Shown here piece after piece: positions 9,209 to 17,247 of a DNA stretch of 64,000 nt. Position 1 is the stretch's first letter; each line of letters starts with the position of its first letter. The position numbers and the translations under genes are program-made. Under the pieces are notes generated by a model. It searched no databases and was not told the origin of the DNA. It saw only the letters and a program-made list of their open reading frames with translations. Origin of the DNA: Pseudomonadales bacterium (GTDB lineage: Bacteria; Pseudomonadota; Gammaproteobacteria; Pseudomonadales; Azotimanducaceae); contig JAPYNO010000127.1 of NCBI GenBank assembly GCA_028283025.1, positions 1 to 64,000 on the forward strand. Direction: 5' to 3'.

Positions 9209-10159
9209 ATGAGCGGCGCGATGCTGATGATGGCAGCCTGGGCAATCGAATCCTTGTGCGGTTACCCGGCTTGGTTGTATCGCCGCATCCGCCACCCAGT
9301 GGTCTGGATGGGCGCTCTTGTCGAATGGTTCGAAAGCGCATTCAACCGCACCGAATTGACTCATGCGCAGCGCTACGGCTACGGCGTGGTCACCACGTTG
9401 GTCATAGTGGCTTCGGCAACCGCTGCCGGATACGCCATATCGGCTGCCTTGACAGCACCGATACTTGGTCTCGTGGTTGAGGCCGCCATCGCTTCTAGCT
9501 TGATCGCTTCGCGCAGTCTGTACGGCCATGTCGCCGCTGTCGCTACAGCGCTCGACCAAAACGATATAGCTGCTGCTCGCGCCGCAGTCGCCCGCATCGT
9601 GGGGCGCAAAACGGATGCCTTGTCTTCTGGCGGGACGGCCGGAGCCGCTTTGGAGAGCCTTGCGGAAAACGCCTCGGACGCTGTTGTCGCCCCCTTGTTC
9701 TGGGGCGTCCTGTTCGGGCTCCCCGGCATGGCGGCGTACAAAGCCATTAACACCCTGGATTCCATGATTGGCCACCGTGACGAACGCTATGCCGCCTTTG
9801 GCGGTTTCGCCGCCCGTCTCGACGATGTGGCGAACTTTCTGCCAGCGCGACTGACGGCTTTCCTGATCGCCATCGCAAGCGGAAAAAAGGCCGCTTTCCA
9901 CACCATGCTGCGGGATGCACGCAAACACCGCTCTCCGAATGCCGGCTGGCCGGAGAGCACCATGGCAGGCGCACTCGGCGTGCGACTTTCCGGGCCGCGC
10001 CGCTATGGCGACACTGTCTCTAGCGACCCATGGCTCAATGCCGGGGCAAGGGCATCGCAGCCGCAGGATCTGCGCCGTGGATTGGCACTGTATCTCCGCA
10101 CTGCTTGTCTCGCCACGCTGCTGCTGGCATCGATAGCGATGTTGCCGAGGCTTCTGTGA
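9209..10159 (+). CDS. cbiB: Adenosylcobinamide-phosphate synthase
   Basis: 316 aa membrane protein, called CbiB in Salmonella and CobD in Pseudomonas. The N-terminal segment YPAWLYRRIRHPVVWMGALV is characteristic, as is the LAENASDAVVAPLFWGVLFG motif in the middle and the late R-L-S-G-P-R-R-Y-G-D. It joins aminopropanol phosphate (or threonine phosphate) to cobyric acid to give cobinamide (phosphate). It begins 7 bp after cobQ and its stop overlaps the next gene's GTG start (GTGA at 10156-10159), so the three enzymes are coupled. Confidence 0.93.
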   Translation: MSGAMLMMAAWAIESLCGYPAWLYRRIRHPVVWMGALVEWFESAFNRTELTHAQRYGYGVVTTLVIVASATAAGYAISAALTAPILGLVVEAAIASSLIASRSLYGHVAAVATALDQNDIAAARAAVARIVGRKTDALSSGGTAGAALESLAENASDAVVAPLFWGVLFGLPGMAAYKAINTLDSMIGHRDERYAAFGGFAARLDDVANFLPARLTAFLIAIASGKKAAFHTMLRDARKHRSPNAGWPESTMAGALGVRLSGPRRYGDTVSSDPWLNAGARASQPQDLRRGLALYLRTACLATLLLASIAMLPRLL

Positions 10160-11151
10160 GCCTGCGCCATGAGGATGCGCACGGCGGCGCACTCGATGCG
10201 ATGCGCAAGCTGTTTCCGAGCGCACCAGAGCCTTGGGTTGATCTTTCCACCGGCATCAACCCTTGGCCTTGGTCAGCAAGCGGCTGGGACGATGCCCCCT
10301 ATCGACTGCCCACCGAAACAGATCGAAAACGGTGCATCTCCGCGATGGCAAAGGTCTTTGATGCGCCCGAACAGAACATTCTCATCGGCCCCGGCAGCGA
10401 ACTGCTGATCCATCTACTCCCAACGCTACTGCGCCCGAAACGGGTGGCCGTGCTCTCGCCGACGTATGCGGATCACGCGCGCGTTTGGCAAAGAGCCGGC
10501 AGCCACATCATCGAGACACCCACGCCGCTTGCCCAGGCGCGCTCATGCGACATGGTCGTAATCTGCAACCCCAACAACCCCGATGGCAAACGCTTCGAAC
10601 CGGAAGCAATCGAAATCGCCCGCCGTCATTTGAACAAGCGCAACGGCTGGCTGGTCGTTGACGAGGCCTTCGTGGATTTGGCGCCAGAGCTCAGTTCGGC
10701 ACCACGAGTGGCGACCGGAAATCTCCTCGTGCTGCGCTCCGCAGGCAAGTTCTACGGACTCGCCGGCTTACGGCTCGGCGCCCTGCTCGGCCCGCCGAAG
10801 CTTCTGCATAAGCTCGCCGCACACATGGGCATCTGGCGTGTATCGACACCAGCCCTGACCATTGGCGCAGCCGCTTACGAAGATCGTGCCTGGCAAGCAG
10901 CGACAAGGCCGCGCCTAGCCAAGGCTCGCGAGCGGCTCGACCACCTGCTTGCACAGACCGAATGTCGGGTGACGGGCGGCACCGACCTGTTTCGCTATGT
11001 CGAAGTAACCGATGCCGATGAGACTTGGCGCCAACTGGCCGAACACGGGGTCTATGCCCGACGATTCTCATGGACAAACCACCATCTGAGAATCGGACTA
11101 CCGAAAGACACCGAAGCCGAAACGCGGTTGATGAATGCGTTGCGGGGTTAG
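10156..11151 (+). CDS. cobD: Threonine-phosphate decarboxylase, PLP-dependent
   Basis: About 331 aa from the GTG at 10156 that overlaps the cbiB stop; a longer in-frame ATG (10030) would lie deep in cbiB and is unlikely. Class I/II aminotransferase fold: DLSTGINPWPW near the start, NPNNPDG in the cofactor region, and the PLP lysine in RSAGKFYGLAGLRLGALLG. This pattern is typical of CobD (Salmonella) / CobC (Pseudomonas), which makes aminopropanol phosphate for the nucleotide loop. It is the last gene of the riboswitch run; its 3' end abuts the defence island and overlaps an HNH remnant on the other strand by 4 bp. Confidence 0.88.
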   Translation: MSLRHEDAHGGALDAMRKLFPSAPEPWVDLSTGINPWPWSASGWDDAPYRLPTETDRKRCISAMAKVFDAPEQNILIGPGSELLIHLLPTLLRPKRVAVLSPTYADHARVWQRAGSHIIETPTPLAQARSCDMVVICNPNNPDGKRFEPEAIEIARRHLNKRNGWLVVDEAFVDLAPELSSAPRVATGNLLVLRSAGKFYGLAGLRLGALLGPPKLLHKLAAHMGIWRVSTPALTIGAAAYEDRAWQAATRPRLAKARERLDHLLAQTECRVTGGTDLFRYVEVTDADETWRQLAEHGVYARRFSWTNHHLRIGLPKDTEAETRLMNALRG

Positions 11152-11351
11152 GCGGAAGTTCCGCGCTTTGACTGAGGGATGATGTGGTCCGCGTCCATCT
11201 GCTCGATGGGCAGGTCTTCGCTGGCCACGGGCACATGCCCTCCTCGGACCACTCGCGCCGCTCCTTGCACAGCACCCCTCGGTTCCGTTGTGCCTGCCCC
11301 TGTGGACGGTTCTGCCGTGCATCTTTTCTCCCGCAAAGATGTTGACGACAA
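11148..11351 (-). pseudogene. HNH endonuclease remnant at island edge
   Basis: On the minus strand the last ~20 codons read IEQMDADHIIPQSKRGTS, closely resembling the DxDHIxPxSxGG core of HNH nucleases such as the C-terminal domains of DUF262-type restriction proteins. The matching upstream zinc-cysteine segment is not found intact, and the frame stops immediately after the motif, so both ends are missing. It lies exactly at the junction between the cobalamin operon and the defence island, as expected for debris from an earlier insertion. Recognition rests on one motif. Confidence 0.4.
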
Positions 11352-11367
11352 TCGTCGTTGCTATAAT
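11342..11367 (+). promoter_or_regulatory. Candidate promoter/operator for the first cytosine methyltransferase
   Basis: A perfect TATAAT lies at 11362-11367, about 100 bp before the methyltransferase start. TTGACG at 11342-11347 is only 14 bp away, short for a sigma-70 -35 element. Between them ACGAC-N4-GTCGT forms an inverted repeat (11345-11358) that could be an operator, possibly for self-regulation. This is inference from pattern only. Confidence 0.35.
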
Positions 11368-11470
11368 TCACTTTTTACATAAAAGCTAGCGAATGGATTT
11401 CCATGCTGCGCGGTTTTTCATTTGTTTGAATTGTGACAACTTTTTCGATTGACTAGAACACGTTAGCGAA

Positions 11471-12409
11471 ATGGTAGACGTTGTTTCATTGTTTTCTGGA
11501 AGTGGCGGCTCGGACGCTGGCGTAATTGAAGCGGGATTTGACGTAGTCATGGCAAATGATCGGCTCGCTTACGCTCGAGATGTATATCAGGCCAACCTGC
11601 CGGAAACGAACTATATTCACGGCAACATCGAGAAAATCCATGATTTTCCAAGCGCTTCGTTGCTTATTGGGTGCTATCCATGCCAAGGGTTCAGTCAAGG
11701 TGGCGTGCGGGATCCGTCACGCAAAATCAATAGACTTTACTTGGAATTTGCACGTGCGCTGAAGAAAATTCAACCTAAAGCGTTTGTTGTTGAAAATGTA
11801 TCTGGAATGATGCGGAAGAACTTTCGACATTTGCTGAAAGATCAAGTTGATGCGTTCACGCGCGAAGGATACGAAGTGCGCGTCGGGGTGTTGAATGCTT
11901 CGGATTTTGGCGTTGCGCAAGATAGGAAACGGATTTTCATGGTTGGAATCAGCCAAGGCTTCGGTGTGGATTTCAGATTTCCGAACCCTTCCCATGGAGA
12001 TGGCACCGGTCAACCCAAATTGACCATTCGTAAAGCTATTGGACACCTTCCAGAATGGCCGGAGGGAGAGTTTTATGACCATGGATTTCATTGGTATTAC
12101 CTGTCACGCAATCGCAGGCGGAATTGGGATGAACAGTCAAAGACTATTGTTGCCAATCCTCGACATATGCCACTTCATCCCAATAGTCCCGAACTGGTTA
12201 AGCATGCCGATGATGATTGGAGGTTTGCTGATGAGCGAAGAGCGCGGCGCTTTAGCTACCGTGAGGCCGCATCATTGCAGGGCCTTGGGAACTTAACATT
12301 TCCCGAAACATCGCATAAGAGTCTAAATCGTTGTTATGAAGTTGTCGGCAATGCGGTTCCACCGCAGCTATTCAAGGCAATAGTCGAATCCATCCCTGAC
12401 ATCTGGTAG
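11471..12409 (+). CDS. DNA (cytosine-5) methyltransferase, first copy
   Basis: 312 aa. All main m5C motifs are present: motif I VVSLFSGSGGSDAGVIEAGF, motif IV with the catalytic Cys in CYPCQGFSQGG, motif VI VVENVSGM, motif VIII VAQDRKRIFMVGIS, and motif X NAVPPQLFKAI. The region between VIII and IX is short, so the target recognition domain is small. It transfers a methyl group to C5 of cytosine in an unknown DNA sequence. Codons are visibly more AT-rich than in the cobalamin genes, in keeping with transfer. It converges on a candidate nuclease gene with 5 bp between the stops. Confidence 0.93.
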   Translation: MVDVVSLFSGSGGSDAGVIEAGFDVVMANDRLAYARDVYQANLPETNYIHGNIEKIHDFPSASLLIGCYPCQGFSQGGVRDPSRKINRLYLEFARALKKIQPKAFVVENVSGMMRKNFRHLLKDQVDAFTREGYEVRVGVLNASDFGVAQDRKRIFMVGISQGFGVDFRFPNPSHGDGTGQPKLTIRKAIGHLPEWPEGEFYDHGFHWYYLSRNRRRNWDEQSKTIVANPRHMPLHPNSPELVKHADDDWRFADERRARRFSYREAASLQGLGNLTFPETSHKSLNRCYEVVGNAVPPQLFKAIVESIPDIW

Positions 12410-12414
12410 CTTAA

Positions 12415-13326
12415 TCAATTGCATTGGGTGCTTGCCAAATGATGCACTGTCCGTATCTCATGCTCGACCTTCGCATCGTCTTTCATATCTGCCAGCACCT
12501 TGGTTAATCTTGCTCTATCGAATATTAGGCCAGAGAAATTCGATGCTGCGCGCGCCATCATGGTCAGGTCGCCTGTATCCAAGTACGGAATCACAAAAAG
12601 ACACACGGGAGTGGCGTATGGCAATCGAAAGATGCGTTCAATCTTCTTGAGCCGCAAGTCACGCTCCGTCTTCGAGTACCAGTCTTTTCCACAAGCGCTC
12701 TGACCGAAAAAGAACAGCCCGCCGGGTCGGCTGTCTAGACGACGATAATTTATGAAATCCACGCTGGCATCTTTGATCCGCTTCCCTTCCCTGTGTATGG
12801 TGGGGTCGGGGTTCCATTCAAGTTCGCCGGTACTTCCGTGAATGGCTCTTACGATTTCTTCGAATCCTTGGTCGCTATTCGCCCCAGTCCACCAGCACTT
12901 ATCGCACTGAAAGAAGTTCTTGACTGCCATCGCCGAAAGGCGTTCGAATGAATTTGTCAACTCAAGCCAACTTTTCCCTTGCCTTCGGGTAGTTAATGAC
13001 AGCAATAATAGTGATTCATACGTCATGACACCTTCTGTTGCTTGACTGTATGTCAGTGAAGATTGAACTAACTCAAAAGGGTACATACTCCCCAGCAATT
13101 CGGATCTCTTCTCTAACTCCAACCGTATCTTGCCTTCATGTATGTCACTGAAGGCCGCCACCGTAGACCAATCCTCATCGTCACCTAGGCTGCGCTCATA
13201 GTTAGCCAGATCTTCGATATTCCCGCTAATAATTTCATCGTCCAACCCATCGCCCACAATGGCATAGCTATTGTTTAAGGCACTGACTTCAACTTGATCA
13301 GCGTACTTTGCAATGTTCATTGACAC
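12415..13326 (-). CDS. Candidate PD-(D/E)XK-like nuclease of Dcm/ParB cassette
   Basis: 303 aa, no named family recognised. The region from residue 153 to 230 looks like a divergent restriction-nuclease core: helix with GFEEIVRAI, then KDASVDFINYRRLD (Asp186, Asp190), then GLFFFGQSACGKDWYSKTE with Gln209 and Lys214/Lys219. I recall hypothetical proteins with a similar VDxI...GQxAxGxxW...K signature beside m5C methyltransferases. C141-x2-C144 may bind zinc. It is the second gene of an operon with the ParB-like gene (9 bp apart) and faces the methyltransferase. Role as the cutting subunit is inference; catalytic residues need testing. Confidence 0.5.
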   Translation of the reverse strand: MSMNIAKYADQVEVSALNNSYAIVGDGLDDEIISGNIEDLANYERSLGDDEDWSTVAAFSDIHEGKIRLELEKRSELLGSMYPFELVQSSLTYSQATEGVMTYESLLLLSLTTRRQGKSWLELTNSFERLSAMAVKNFFQCDKCWWTGANSDQGFEEIVRAIHGSTGELEWNPDPTIHREGKRIKDASVDFINYRRLDSRPGGLFFFGQSACGKDWYSKTERDLRLKKIERIFRLPYATPVCLFVIPYLDTGDLTMMARAASNFSGLIFDRARLTKVLADMKDDAKVEHEIRTVHHLASTQCN

Positions 13327-13335
13327 TACAGAATC

Positions 13336-14472
13336 CTATCTAGATTCTAAGGTATCAATGACTGTACTTAGGATTTTCTGGGATCGCTTGCCTAATTTTC
13401 TGAATTGCTCCAGCTCGTCATGTCGCAGAGTTTCTCTCGCCACAAGTGTATTAATGGATTCCAAGTTCTTCGTAGTTCGATAGAAGAGGTCTTCAAGACG
13501 ATCTTCTACTGGTCTGAGATTTTCCCAAACCTCATCCACACTCTCTCCGTTTTCGAGCTCCTTAACTGAAAAATCATCCTTCACAACTCGGTTGAGGATT
13601 GCAATCTGCCGAGATTCCCTCACCGACTGTCTCCAGCCTTTGTCAGAAGAACCAAATAGAAAACAAACTAATTTCTCACCATTCTCAAGCGACCTCTCAT
13701 CCATAAGAACTCTGGTGTCTGAGCTAATTTTGTCTGATGGTCCCAAGTCTTTGATGCCAGTCCATGTTCGGATATTCTCAAATCCCAAGGCGGTATACAC
13801 CCAAGAAAATGGATAATATGGATTGCTACCTCTCCCGCGAACCAAACTGGATTCCGGTCTGTAATTCCGCTCTTTTCTAAGTTGTTGCATTAGCAAGTAG
13901 CCTTCGAGAACCCTCTTCACGGTATTTGGACTTTGGTCGCCCACAAGTCGTGCAGCCTCCCGAACAGTGAGTTCTGAGCGAGACACGGACATGAGTTCAA
14001 ACAGCCAATGTGCCTTTGCATATGAATCCCAAGGCTTGCCTCCTCGAATATGCTTGGCACCAAGGTATGCAATTAACTCCTTATTCCTTTCCTCGAGTAC
14101 GGATACGGGAATCTGCTTCAGAGAATCGACTTTTTCCTTCGTTGAGGAAGTGACCCACCTTTGTGCGAGCCTCTTGTAGCCGGACGCACGGTCACTTTCC
14201 GTTAGCACAAGAGCTGCCGCCAAGCGTCGATTGCCTTCCACAACGGTGAACTTGCCTTCAGGAGCGACTACGGCGACTATCGGCTCCGCGCTGAAATAGC
14301 CGTTCGTCGACATGGAGGTCAGTAGGTCGTTGATCCCATGATCGTCAATAATCCTCCGAAGCACAGACTCCTGCGAACCTGACTGCTCAAAACCGCCCCC
14401 AAACCTTGGGTTATTTTCATCAAGCAGTAGGCGATCAATGGATATGGTCTGTATTGTTGATGCATTAGACAT
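13336..14472 (-). CDS. ParB/sulfiredoxin-fold protein of defence cassette
   Basis: About 378 aa from ATG 14472 (GAGG upstream); an in-frame ATG at 14550 would add 26 residues. The N-terminus has the ParB/Srx nuclease-like fold: ISIDRLLLDENNPRFGGG, a helical stretch, EPIVAVV, then FTVVEGNRRLAAALVL with the conserved G-N-R-R at about residues 80-83. The C-terminal two thirds are helical and unlike chromosomal ParB, including a helix-turn-helix-like REAARLVGDQSPNTVKRVLE. It is not a partition protein: no ParA partner is adjacent and a normal ParB is encoded at 32949-33839. It may bind or nick DNA or act as a nucleotide switch for the nuclease downstream. Confidence 0.6.
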   Translation of the reverse strand: MSNASTIQTISIDRLLLDENNPRFGGGFEQSGSQESVLRRIIDDHGINDLLTSMSTNGYFSAEPIVAVVAPEGKFTVVEGNRRLAAALVLTESDRASGYKRLAQRWVTSSTKEKVDSLKQIPVSVLEERNKELIAYLGAKHIRGGKPWDSYAKAHWLFELMSVSRSELTVREAARLVGDQSPNTVKRVLEGYLLMQQLRKERNYRPESSLVRGRGSNPYYPFSWVYTALGFENIRTWTGIKDLGPSDKISSDTRVLMDERSLENGEKLVCFLFGSSDKGWRQSVRESRQIAILNRVVKDDFSVKELENGESVDEVWENLRPVEDRLEDLFYRTTKNLESINTLVARETLRHDELEQFRKLGKRSQKILSTVIDTLESR

Positions 14473-14746
14473 ATTTGTTGCCTCGTGAAACGACCGAACA
14501 AGAGTGCTCGATTCGCATACCTCGGCATTATTGAATGAGTTCGCTAACAAAGCAACGGTGAAATGGCCTTTCAGTTATTGTTTCATCGCGTGGCAGGAAG
14601 CGCAAAATCAAGCGAACACCCGCAGTGGTTGACGTTTGCCTTAAGGATTGTTGTAGGAATGGACTCGGTCGCGCCCCATATCCCCTGTTGTGTACGCCTC
14701 CTAGTTTGCCCAAAATAGCACCCTCCGGCGAAGGAATATCTCCAAC

Positions 14747-16590
14747 TTGAACCACAGCGACCTCAATTGGATCGTGAACTACATCTGGGGCATCGCAGAC
14801 GATGTTCTGCGCGACCTCTACGTCCGTGGCAAATATCGCGACGTAATCCTCCCGATGACGGTGCTTCGTCGCTTGGATGCAGTGCTCGAACACAACAAGC
14901 GGGCAGTCCTCGAAGTCAAAGCCACGCTCGATAAGGCAGAAGTCATTGAACAAGATGCGGCCCTTCGTCAAGAGGCGGGACAAGCCTTCTACAACGTCTC
15001 GCCGTATACCCTCGCGACCTTCCGCGCACGTTCCAATCCGCAGCAACTCAAGGCCGATTTTGAGGCGTGGCTCGATGGCTTCTCACCTAACGTGCAAGAC
15101 ATCCTCGACAACTTCGAGTTTCGCAATCAGATTCCGCGACTGACAAAGGCCGACGCGCTCGGGGCTTTGATAGAGAAGCTGACTTCTTCCGAGATCAACC
15201 TGAGCCCCGATGCGGTCAAAGATATAGATGGCTCCATTCGCCGCCCGGGATTGGACAACCATGGCATGGGGACGATTTTTGAAGAACTGGTACGCCGCTT
15301 CAACGAAGAGGCTGGCGAGCACTGGACGCCACGAGATGCCGTTCGGCTGATGGCGAGGCTCGTGTTTCTGCCAGTCGCCGACAAAATAGAGTCTGGAACC
15401 TATCTTCTCTACGACGGCGCATGCGGCACAGGGGGCATGTTGACTGTCGCCGAAGAGATACTTCAGGAACTCGCCGCCGAACGCGGCAAGCAAGTGTCCA
15501 CCCACCTCTACGGGCAGGAGATCAACGCCGAGACCTATGCCATCTGCAAGGCAGACCTGTTGCTCAAAGGCGAAGGCGAAGCCGCCGACAACATCGTGGG
15601 CGGCCCTGAGCATTCAACGCTCGCCAATGATGCCTTCCCGTCTCGCGAGTTCGACTTCATGCTCTCCAATCCACCCTACGGCAAGAGCTGGAAGACTGAC
15701 TTGGAGCGAATGGGCGGCAAGCAGGGGATGCGCGACCCGCGCTTCCTGACCACGCACGACGGCAACTCGGAGTATTCGCTCGTCACCCGCGTGAGCGACG
15801 GCCAGATGCTGTTCCTTGCCAACAAGCTCTCCAAGCGATCATCGCGCTGCCGCTGAACCTGTTCTACAACACTGGCATCGCCACCTATGTGTGGGTTCTC
15901 ACCAACCGCAAGCCTAAGCACCGCAAGGGCAAGGTGCAGCTAATCGATGCAACCGGCTGGCATCATCCTCTGCGCAAGAACCTCGGCAAGAAGAACTGCG
16001 AGATGGGGGAGGCGGACATCGAGCGCATATGCGAGACCTTCCTCAAGTTCGAAGAGACAGAGCACAGCAAGATCTTCGATAACGCCGCGTTCGGGTATTG
16101 GAAGGTTGTGGTCGAGCGCCCGCTTCGGATCAAGAACGCCGACCCGGAGCGCGTCTACAAGGCTGCGGAAATCAAGCACCTGAAACAGACAGGCGAGCGC
16201 AGTGAAGATGCGCCGCCGGTTATTCGTAAGGCACATAAAGACCACCAGAAAGCTGATCCGATTCGCGGCCTCTTCGAGTCGAAGCTCGGCGGCGAGCCGT
16301 CTGTGGTCGAATACGAGCCGGATTCCGAACTGCAGGACACTGAGCAGATTCCATTACAAGAAGAAGGCGGCATCGAGGCATTCCTGCGCCGCGAAGTGCT
16401 GCCCTATGCGCCGGACGCATGGTACAAGCCTGACAAAGTCAAGATCGGTTACGAAATCAGCTTCAACCGCTACTTCTACAAACCGAAACCCATGCGGACG
16501 CTCGCCGAAATTCGTGCCGAGATCATCGCGCTAGAGCGAGCGTCCGAGGGGCTGTTCGGCGATGGCATTTTGGGAGGGCCAGAAGAGTGA
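14747..16590 (+). pseudogene. hsdM: Type I methyltransferase subunit HsdM, broken by deletion
   Basis: The first frame (TTG start, AAGGAA upstream) covers the N-terminal helical domain and the N6-adenine methyltransferase motifs: motif I LLYDGACGTGGM (about 221-231) and motif IV NPPYGKSW (308-315). After N-K-L-S-K (end 15835) the expected ~45-50 residues before IIALPLNLFYNTGIATYVWV are missing, and the downstream frame (from 15838) is different. The C-terminal part to 16590 is otherwise well preserved. So an internal deletion plus frameshift splits the gene. A truncated 369-residue product is predicted, lacking the C-terminal part that contacts HsdS. Type I modification is probably lost. Confidence 0.88.
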
Positions 16591-16862
16591 ATGGGCTAAA
16601 TCCGGAGTCCCGCGGCCGTTGACGATGACGAATTGAACGGCGAGCACATCGCGCTGGCGACTTTGGCGAAAGTCGATATTTTGGCTAGCTAGAACTTCAA
16701 GCATATGGTTAGCGGACGGCGCATCAAGACGTATAATCAAGTAGATAGGCAATCAGGCTTCATTGAAAGAACGATTAAGATGCCGGAAGCGACCACAAAT
16801 GGAGTGAACAAAAACCATGACCGACAAACGCTTGCGCCTTGTTCGATGGACGGAGAGCAAAG

Positions 16863-17075
16863 ATGAAATCCAGTGAAATCATTTTCGAGGTACACGAAGC
16901 GATCGAAGGCGGCTACGACGCGCACGCGCTCGGTCACAGCATATTCACCCAAGGCGATGATTGGGAAGACTTGAAAGTCATGGCCCGGGAAGCGGTTCTC
17001 TGCCACTTCGGCGACGAGCACGCTCCACGGTTGATTCGGCTGCATCTCGTTCGCGACGAGACTATGGCGGTTTGA
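16863..17075 (+). CDS. HicB-like antitoxin
   Basis: 70 aa from ATG 16863 with GGAG at 16851. The sequence IIFEVHEAIEGGYDAHALGH followed by S-I-F-T-Q-G and a helix ending L-C-H-F resembles the small partial RNase-H-like fold proteins of the HicB group that often precede HicA toxins. No C-terminal DNA-binding domain is present, which is usual for this short subtype. Its stop overlaps the TTG start of the next, broken gene. With the toxin deleted, it may be an orphan. Confidence 0.65.
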   Translation: MKSSEIIFEVHEAIEGGYDAHALGHSIFTQGDDWEDLKVMAREAVLCHFGDEHAPRLIRLHLVRDETMAV

Positions 17076-17243
17076 AGCTGCCACGCGATCTTTCCGGCGA
17101 AGAGCTCGCAACCCTGCTCGTACGACGATACGGATATCGAGCGACGCGCAGTGCATATCGGCACACTGAATGCCATCGTGGGCGATGTGACCCGCTCCCT
17201 AGACAAGTCAAAGAACGAAGTCCATGAAGCGTTGTTCGGATGA
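17072..17243 (+). pseudogene. HicA-like toxin with internal deletion
   Basis: The 5' part reads LKLPRDLSGEELATLLVRRYGYRAT and the 3' part, in another frame, reads HIGTLNAIVGDVTRSLDKSK then EVHEALFG and stop. These are the two ends of a HicA mRNA-interferase-like protein. The middle, which normally carries the Gly-Ser-His catalytic strand, is missing between about 17146 and 17154. The junction also shifts the frame. A functional toxin is therefore not expected. It sits between hsdM and hsdS and shares their orientation. Confidence 0.65.
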
Positions 17244-17247
17244 ATAG

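Noticed and set aside
10691..11371. 226-codon minus-strand frame possibly extending the HNH remnant
   Set aside because: It is in a different frame from the HNH motif and mostly antisense to cobD; only the 11148-11351 frame carries a recognisable motif.
13336..14472. The ParB-like gene as a plasmid partition gene or sign of an integrated plasmid
   Set aside because: No ParA, no plasmid replication gene and no parS-like site near it; the C-terminal part is unlike partition ParB, and context favours defence.
16591..16862. Short reading frames between hsdM and the HicB-like gene (for example a stretch with NGEHIALATLAKVDILAS)
   Set aside because: They lack starts, ribosome sites and family features; they may be debris but cannot be assigned.
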